A DNA stretch of 64,000 nucleotides from CAXXOK01 sp963675365 (GTDB lineage Bacteria; Bacillota; Clostridia; Christensenellales; Aristaeellaceae), in contig CAXXVA010000001.1 of the NCBI GenBank assembly GCA_963675365.2, positions 1 through 64,000 on the forward strand, written 5' to 3'. This document shows positions 58,964 through 64,000 of this stretch, piece by piece; the stretch's first letter is position 1, and every line of letters starts with the position of its first letter. The notes beneath the pieces were generated by a model. That model did not search any database. It saw only the letters and a list, made by a program, of their open reading frames with translations, and was not told where the DNA came from. The position numbers and the translations under genes were made by a program.

Positions 58964-59862
58964 GCCATAATCCTGCCGCTCCCAAGCATCAGCCGTTCAA
59001 GCAAAAAATCCGCGCCAAAGCCAGGGAATGGCGGCTGCGCATTATCCGGCATCCGTTTTCGGCGTTCATCCGCTTTTTAACCCTGCTGTGCGTGCTGATT
59101 ACCATCTTCCTGTTTTTGCAGGTCACCATCAGCATTTTGGTGCAGGGCATCCCCAATCTTTCATGGGACCTGTTCTCCTTTAAATTCACCACGGATAACC
59201 AGAGCATGATGCCCTCGCTGATCAATACCTTTATTATCACGTTTATGTCGCTGTTCATCGCCGTTCCCATCGGCATCGGCGCCGCGGTGTTCTTAAGCGA
59301 ATATTCAAAGCGCAACAGCTTCATCGTCAAGGCCATCCGCCTGACGGCCGAAACCCTGGCCGGTATCCCAAGCATTATCTACGGCCTGTTCGGCATGGTG
59401 TTCTTCGTCATCGCGCTGGGGCTTGGCATGTCGCTTTTGGCGGGCGCGCTGACGTTGAGCCTGATGATTCTTCCGCTCATCATGCGCACCACCGAGGAAG
59501 CGCTTTTATCCGTGCCAACCAGCTACCGCGAAGGCAGCTACGGGCTTGGCGCGGGCAAGCTTCGGACGGTGTTCCGTATCGTGCTTCCGCCCGCCGCGCC
59601 GGGAATCCTCGCGGGCGTTGTGCTTTCCATCGGCCGTATCGTGGGCGAAACCGCCGCGCTGATCTTCACCGCGGGAACGGTGGCCAAGCTCGCCTCAAGC
59701 ATCACCTCCTCGGGCAGCACCCTGGCGGTGCACATGTACATGCTCGCCGGAGAAGGGCATTTCGTGGGGAAGGCGTACGCGGTCGCGTCGGTGCTGCTGT
59801 TGTTCGTATTGCTGATGAACGGCATCTCCCGCCTGATCTCCAACAGAATCGTGAAGGAGTAA
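58960..59862 (+). CDS. pstA: Phosphate ABC transporter permease PstA
   Basis: 300 residues. A basic cytoplasmic N-terminus of about 40 residues precedes six helices; AGIPSIIYGLFGM and the EAA loop GLGAGKLRTVFRIVLPPAAPG are characteristic. Pairs with PstC to form the channel. Confidence 0.96.
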   Translation: MSHNPAAPKHQPFKQKIRAKAREWRLRIIRHPFSAFIRFLTLLCVLITIFLFLQVTISILVQGIPNLSWDLFSFKFTTDNQSMMPSLINTFIITFMSLFIAVPIGIGAAVFLSEYSKRNSFIVKAIRLTAETLAGIPSIIYGLFGMVFFVIALGLGMSLLAGALTLSLMILPLIMRTTEEALLSVPTSYREGSYGLGAGKLRTVFRIVLPPAAPGILAGVVLSIGRIVGETAALIFTAGTVAKLASSITSSGSTLAVHMYMLAGEGHFVGKAYAVASVLLLFVLLMNGISRLISNRIVKE

Positions 59863-59865
59863 ACT

Positions 59866-60615
59866 ATGTGCAAGATTGAAACCAAAAATCTGGACCTTTT
59901 TTATGAGGATTTTCAGGCGCTCAAGAGCGTAAACCTGCAAATACGGGAAAATCAGATCACGGCGTTCATCGGTCCGTCCGGCTGCGGGAAATCCACGCTG
60001 ATCAAATCGCTCAACCGCATGAACGATCTGATCCCCACCTGCCGTATAACAGGAAGTGTAACGCTGGACGGCGAAGATATTTACGGAGACATGGACGTTA
60101 ACAAGCTCCGCAAACGCGTGGGGATGGTGTTCCAGAAACCCAATCCCTTCCCCATGAGCGTATACGATAATATCGCCTACGGCCCCCGCACCCACGGCGT
60201 ACGCCGCAAGGCAATGCTGGACGAGGTGGTGGAGCGCTCCCTGCGGGACGCCGCCATCTGGGACGAGGTCAAGGACCGCCTGCATAAAAGCGCCCTGGGC
60301 CTGTCCGGCGGCCAGCAGCAAAGGCTCTGCATCGCCCGGGCGCTGGCCGTACAGCCGGAAGTGCTGCTGATGGACGAACCCACCAGCGCGCTGGACCCCA
60401 TCTCCACCGGCAAGATCGAAGAACTGGCCGTGGAGCTCAAGGAGAAATACACCATCGCCATCGTGACCCATAACATGCAGCAGGCGCTGCGCATCAGCGA
60501 CACCACGGCGTTTTTCCTCCTGGGCGAGGTCGTCGAATCCGGGGAAACCAAGAACCTGTTTTCGATGCCGCAGGACAAAAGAACCGAAGATTACATCACA
60601 GGGAGGTTCGGATGA
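59866..60615 (+). CDS. pstB: Phosphate ABC transporter ATPase PstB
   Basis: 249 residues. Walker A GPSGCGKSTLIKSLNRMNDL, Q-loop FQKPNPFPMSVYDN, signature LSGGQQQRLCIARAL, Walker B LLMDEPTSALDP and switch His in VTHNMQQALR. Three bases after pstA; overlaps phoU by four. Confidence 0.98.
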   Translation: MCKIETKNLDLFYEDFQALKSVNLQIRENQITAFIGPSGCGKSTLIKSLNRMNDLIPTCRITGSVTLDGEDIYGDMDVNKLRKRVGMVFQKPNPFPMSVYDNIAYGPRTHGVRRKAMLDEVVERSLRDAAIWDEVKDRLHKSALGLSGGQQQRLCIARALAVQPEVLLMDEPTSALDPISTGKIEELAVELKEKYTIAIVTHNMQQALRISDTTAFFLLGEVVESGETKNLFSMPQDKRTEDYITGRFG

Positions 60616-61271
60616 TGAGAAAAAATCTTTTCGACACACAGGTCGAAGTGCTGAACCAGCAGATGATCGAAATGTGCGGCATGATCGAAAATACGCTGGA
60701 GGACGCCAGCGAAGTTTTGAAGAGCCTGGATAAAGTGCGTGCGGAAGAAATCATCGAAGGCGATTCCGTGATCGACCGCAAGGAACGCGAGATCGAAAGC
60801 CTGTGCCTGCGGATGCTGCTCACGCGCCAGCCGGTCGCCCACGATCTGCGCGTGGTATCCTCGGCGCTGAAGATGATCACCGATATGGAACGCATCGCCG
60901 ATCACGCGGCCGATATTTCGGAAATCATCACGATGATCGATTACGAGATCAAGCAGCGGCCCGAGCATTTTCTGGCCATGTCGCGCACCGCGATCGATAT
61001 GGTGCACCGCGCCGTGGACGCCTACGTGCGCCAGGACGTGGAACTGGCCCGGGTCGTGATGGATGACGACGACATCGTGGACAACCTCTTTGTGGAAGTC
61101 AAGCAGGAGATCGCCAACTACATGGCCAAGGACGCCACCCGCAGCGTGGAAGGCATGGATTTCCTGATGATCGCCAAATACTACGAACGGATCGGCGACC
61201 ATGCGGTCAACATCGCCGAATGGGTGGAGTACTGTGTGACCGGTCTGTATAAAGGAGACGAGCTCAGGTGA
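60612..61271 (+). CDS. phoU: Phosphate-signalling regulator PhoU
   Basis: 219 residues, two three-helix PhoU repeats. Metal-cluster motifs ERIADHAADISE (first repeat) and YYERIGDHAVNIAEW (second). Links PstSCAB activity to the PhoR kinase. Either ATG at 60612 or 60615 could start, 5 or 8 bases after GGAGG. Confidence 0.97.
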   Translation: MMRKNLFDTQVEVLNQQMIEMCGMIENTLEDASEVLKSLDKVRAEEIIEGDSVIDRKEREIESLCLRMLLTRQPVAHDLRVVSSALKMITDMERIADHAADISEIITMIDYEIKQRPEHFLAMSRTAIDMVHRAVDAYVRQDVELARVVMDDDDIVDNLFVEVKQEIANYMAKDATRSVEGMDFLMIAKYYERIGDHAVNIAEWVEYCVTGLYKGDELR

Positions 61272-61942
61272 TCTATATCGTTGAAGATGATATCGGCGTC
61301 CGCGAACTCGAACTGTATGCGCTCAAGCAGGCCGGCTTTGAGGTGGAAGGCTTTTCAAGCGCAGCGGCGTTCCGCACGGCGATTAAAAAAGCGCTTCCGT
61401 CGCTGGTGCTTCTGGACGTCATGCTCCCCGGCGAAGACGGGGTCACCCTTCTGCAGAGCCTGCGCCGCGAACCCAGAACCAAGCGCCTCCCCATCATTCT
61501 GGTGACCGCAAAGGGCACCGAGATGGATAAGGTGCGGGGGCTGGACGCGGGCGCGGACGATTACCTGTCCAAGCCCTTCGGCGTGATGGAGCTTTTGGCG
61601 CGGGTCAAAGCGCTGCTGCGCAGGAGCGAGGACGTAAAAACCGAAGCCGTGATTACCGTCGGCAGCCTGACGCTTGACCGGGAACGCCACCTGGTGATCG
61701 CCGATACCGCGGCGGTGGAACTGACGCACATGGAATTTGAACTTCTGTCCTTTCTGATGACCCACGCCGGCAAGGCCGTCACGCGCGATATGCTGCTGGA
61801 CGACGTATGGGGCCTGAACTACGCGGGCGACACGCGCACCGTGGACGTGCACATCCGGTCCCTGCGCCTGAAGCTTGGGGGCTGCGGGGAGATGATCCAT
61901 ACGGTGCGCGGCGTGGGCTACAAGCTGGAGGAAACATCGTGA
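61268..61942 (+). CDS. phoB: OmpR-family response regulator, PhoB/PhoP type
   Basis: 224 residues. Receiver: acidic pocket VEDD, phospho-acceptor Asp in LLDVMLPGEDG, Thr in LVTAKG and Lys in DDYLSKPFG. Winged-helix DNA-binding domain from about 125 with RTVDVHIRSLRLKL. GTG start overlapping phoU stop. Expected to bind the 11-bp repeats at 57989-58031 and activate pst genes in phosphate shortage. Confidence 0.94.
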   Translation: MIYIVEDDIGVRELELYALKQAGFEVEGFSSAAAFRTAIKKALPSLVLLDVMLPGEDGVTLLQSLRREPRTKRLPIILVTAKGTEMDKVRGLDAGADDYLSKPFGVMELLARVKALLRRSEDVKTEAVITVGSLTLDRERHLVIADTAAVELTHMEFELLSFLMTHAGKAVTRDMLLDDVWGLNYAGDTRTVDVHIRSLRLKLGGCGEMIHTVRGVGYKLEETS

Positions 61943-63585
61943 GGAAAAAGCTGTTTCGGAGCCTAGTTTTATTCTCCATGCTAATTTCGCTTCTGTTGTC
62001 GATTCTTCTGATCGGCGGCATGTATATGTATTTCAACAACCAGCTGCAATCGCAGCTGCGGGAGGAAGCGGACACGCTTGTCACCATGCTCAAAGGGCAG
62101 GATGATCCCGCGGCCTTTTTAAAGGCCGGGATCTTCGTCAATCGCGTTACGCTGATCGCCAGCGACGGCGTCGTATGGTTTGACAACGAAGCCGATCCCG
62201 CACAGATGGAAAACCACGCCGACCGGCCGGAGGTCATCGAAGCGCTGCAAAGCGGCACCGGAAGTTCCAGCCGGTCGTCGGCGACCATCGGCGAGACGAG
62301 CGTATACTATGCCGTGAAGTTAAGCGACAGCTATGTGCTGCGCGTAGCTGGAACGCTGAAAAGCGTATGGGTCACGGTCAGCGGCATGATCATCTGGATC
62401 GCGCTTGGATTTGTCATCTCCATGATCCTCGCCTATCAGCTTGCCAAGCCCATCACCGCGTCCCTGATCGGCCCGCTGAACAAGATCAATCTGGACGACC
62501 CCTTGCAATCCGACGCCTACGAGGAGTTCTCCCCGATGCTCCGGCGCATGGACGCGCAGAACCGGCGCATTGCCGAGCAGATGCGGGAGCAGAAGCGCCA
62601 CCAGACGGAGCTCACCACGATGCTGCGGGGTTTGCGCGAAGGCCTGATCGTACTGGGCGAAGGGCACCGCATCCTGGTCATCAACCCTGCCGCGCGGCAG
62701 ATTTTAAACGCCGGGGACGGCGATCTGATGCACCGGCCGCTACTTGAGATCAACCGCAACGAAACGCTGATGCGTATTCTGTCCAATAACGGCGGCAGCG
62801 GCGAAATGCGCATCGCCGGGCGCACCTACCACGTATCCTCAAGCCCCTCTGAGGGCGAGATCGGCATCGTGCTGCTCTTGCAGGATATCACCGAGGCTCA
62901 GACCGCCGAGCAGAACCGAAAGCAGTTCACCGCCAACGTCAGCCACGAGCTGCGCACGCCGCTGACGACGATCTCCGGCTATGCGGAGCTTCTGGAAACG
63001 GGGCTTGCCAAGCCAGAGGATACCGCGACGCTCGGCAACAAAATCCATCTGGAAAGCCTCAGGCTTTTGTCGCTGGTGGAGGATATCCTCCGCCTGTCCA
63101 AGCTTGACGAAGGCATGACCAAGGATAAAAACCCCATCGAACTGTATATGCTGGCGCAGGCCTGCGCGAGCAAGCTGCGCGATTACGCGGAAAAATCGGA
63201 AATCAGCCTCCACGTGGACGGCAAGCAGACCATCGTGCTGGGCGACCGCACGCTGCTGGAGGAAATGATCATCAACCTGATCGACAACGCCATCAAGTAC
63301 AACAAGCGAAACGGCAGCGTGTTCGTTCTCGTCGGCGACAGGGACGGTCAGCCGTTCATCTCCGTTAAGGACACGGGGCTAGGCATCCCGCCGGAGCATC
63401 ACCACCGCGTGTTCGAGCGCTTCTACCGGGTGGATTCCAGCCGTTCCAAGGAGACGGGAGGCACCGGCCTTGGCCTGTCGATCGTCAAAAACGGAGCGCA
63501 GCTCCACGACGCTACGGTAAGCCTGGAAAGCAAGCCGGACGAGGGCACCGAGATCACCATCCGTTTCCCAAACGCCAAGGCGTAA
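61939..63585 (+). CDS. phoR: Sensor histidine kinase PhoR
   Basis: 548 residues from a GTG at 61939, 7 bases after GGAGG and overlapping the regulator's stop; the longer open frame lies inside that gene. Helix 1 (about 8-30), external sensor of about 105 residues, helix 2 (about 145-167), PAS-like region (LREGLIVLGEGHRILVINPA), HisKA with phospho-His in NVSHELRTPLTT, N box NLIDNAIKYNK, G boxes DTGLGIP and GGTGLGLSIVK. Partner of the upstream regulator. Confidence 0.94.
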   Translation: MRKKLFRSLVLFSMLISLLLSILLIGGMYMYFNNQLQSQLREEADTLVTMLKGQDDPAAFLKAGIFVNRVTLIASDGVVWFDNEADPAQMENHADRPEVIEALQSGTGSSSRSSATIGETSVYYAVKLSDSYVLRVAGTLKSVWVTVSGMIIWIALGFVISMILAYQLAKPITASLIGPLNKINLDDPLQSDAYEEFSPMLRRMDAQNRRIAEQMREQKRHQTELTTMLRGLREGLIVLGEGHRILVINPAARQILNAGDGDLMHRPLLEINRNETLMRILSNNGGSGEMRIAGRTYHVSSSPSEGEIGIVLLLQDITEAQTAEQNRKQFTANVSHELRTPLTTISGYAELLETGLAKPEDTATLGNKIHLESLRLLSLVEDILRLSKLDEGMTKDKNPIELYMLAQACASKLRDYAEKSEISLHVDGKQTIVLGDRTLLEEMIINLIDNAIKYNKRNGSVFVLVGDRDGQPFISVKDTGLGIPPEHHHRVFERFYRVDSSRSKETGGTGLGLSIVKNGAQLHDATVSLESKPDEGTEITIRFPNAKA

Positions 63586-63597
63586 GGAATTTTAAAG

Positions 63598-63627
63598 GCC
63601 TCCCGGTATCCGGGGGGCTTTTTTTAC
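63598..63627 (+). terminator. Terminator of the pst-pho operon
   Basis: GCCTCCCGG, TAT loop, CCGGGGGGC and seven T, 13 bp after phoR. Confidence 0.92.
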
Positions 63628-63651
63628 TGGTACGAAGGTTATAATCTGTGC

Positions 63652-63657
63652 TATAAT
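63652..63657 (+). promoter_or_regulatory. Extended -10 promoter of the CNNM-family gene
   Basis: TATAAT preceded by TGC (TGCTATAAT), with no good -35. Start near 63664. Confidence 0.6.
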
Positions 63658-63708
63658 AGCGTATCGTGACCAAGACACATGTCGTTAGTACCGAAGGAGG
63701 GCTAATCC

Positions 63709-64000
63709 TTGGACGACCCTATAGGCAGTCACCTACTGCTTCAGTTCGTTCTGATTCTGATCAACGCGTTTTTCGCAGCGACAGAGATCGCCGTTATATC
63801 CATCAACGAAAACAAAGTTCGAAAACAAGCCGAAGAAGGCGATAAAAAAGCCGTGATGATGCTTCGGCTGGCCGAATCCCCCAGTGATTTCCTGTCTACG
63901 ATACAGGTAGCGATCACCTTGGGCGGATTTTTAGCAAGCGCGTTCGCCGCAAGCAACATCGCAAGCCGCCTCACCAAAGCCTTGATGGCGGGCGGGTTCA
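63709..64000 (+). CDS. CNNM/DUF21 (hemolysin-family) transporter, 3' truncated by window
   Basis: Start is TTG at 63709, 9 bases after GGAGG (63696-63700); 97 codons are visible and the frame stays open to the window end. Reads LLQFVLILINAFFAATEIAV, SINENKVRKQAEEGDKKA, SPSDFLSTIQVAITLGGFLASAF, which is the DUF21 transmembrane domain of CNNM/CorB-type Mg-transport or hemolysin-like proteins. CBS and CorC domains would follow outside the window. It is missing from simple ATG-based scans because of its start codon. Confidence 0.9.
   Translation, partial: MDDPIGSHLLLQFVLILINAFFAATEIAVISINENKVRKQAEEGDKKAVMMLRLAESPSDFLSTIQVAITLGGFLASAFAASNIASRLTKALMAGGF

Noticed and set aside
1..64000. CRISPR arrays, tRNA and rRNA genes, prophage or transposase genes
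   Set aside because: Looked for on both strands; no repeat-spacer arrays, cloverleaf sequences, rRNA segments or phage/transposase proteins were recognised.

Overview
The window is 64 kb of dense, GC-rich (high fifties percent by eye), low-GC-phylum-style bacterial chromosome. Gene content points to an anaerobic, spore-lineage Firmicute of class Clostridia, probably one of the gut Oscillospirales/Christensenellales-like groups. The reasons are the IspH-S1 fusion gene beside cmk and plsC, a HutP-family protein, tRNA-synthetase genes behind T-box leaders, Re-type citrate synthase, archaeal-type ProRS, an L7Ae-family protein ahead of rpsL, strong AGGAGG ribosome binding sites and frequent TTG/GTG starts. 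No phage, insertion sequence with transposase, CRISPR array, rRNA or tRNA gene was seen.

Layout. 1-3.6 kb (+): end of an oxaloacetate decarboxylase/pyruvate carboxylase carboxyltransferase subunit, a GNAT acetyltransferase, a YugP-type membrane zinc protease and a TraB-family protein. 3.7-5.2 kb (-): lipA-lipB lipoate synthesis with its own promoter. 5.3-11.3 kb (-): one long translation block in the order L7Ae-like, rpsL, rpsG, fusA, rpmG, secE, nusG, rplK, rplA; tuf, rplJL and rpoBC are absent from their usual places. Its leader carries a MITE-like element. 11.7-13 kb (-): metY. 13.2-21.5 kb (+): a complete, tightly overlapping histidine operon hisZGDCBHAF(IE)K. 21.6-24 kb: dgt-type dNTPase and, convergent, an EamA exporter. 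23.9-28.3 kb (+): HutP-like, cmk, plsC, ispH-rpsA fusion. 28.4-30.2 kb: DUF4256 protein and a CDF metal exporter, followed by a second copy of the MITE-like element. 30.5-33.3 kb (-): Re-citrate synthase and an aspartate-type aminotransferase, separated by a helically phased GTGGA motif array. 33.5-35.5 kb (+): secreted redoxin, CcdA and an acetyltransferase. 35.5-40.8 kb (-): T-box-led proS, HAD phosphatase, P1 peptidase, acpS, nnrDE. 40.8-46 kb (-): diguanylate cyclase, SRAP protein, SWIM-SNF2 helicase. 46.1-50.1 kb (+): serine hydrolase, then a serine T-box followed by two SerRS-family genes in tandem. 50.2-56.9 kb (-): GPH sugar symporter, GH36, GH13, GH1 operon. 57-63.6 kb: pstS (-) divergent from pstCAB-phoU-phoB-phoR (+). 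The window ends in a CNNM/DUF21 transporter gene.

Most notable. (1) The first of the two SerRS genes (47602-48786) is an intact reading frame that has lost the TxE motif, the motif 2 loop and the metal-binding glutamate, yet is co-controlled by the serine T-box with a complete SerRS. (2) PstS (57048-57881) appears circularly permuted: the usual C-terminal half comes first, directly after the signal peptide. (3) Two inverted copies of a ~165-bp element with terminal inverted repeats and a conserved inner hairpin lie 19 kb apart, one inside the leader of the ribosomal operon. (4) Five GTGGA motifs spaced 31, 11, 22 and 33 bp apart sit upstream of Re-citrate synthase. (5) S12 carries Arg88, the residue found in streptomycin-resistant mutants of other bacteria.

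All family assignments are from reading the sequence and from memory of the families; no database search was run.
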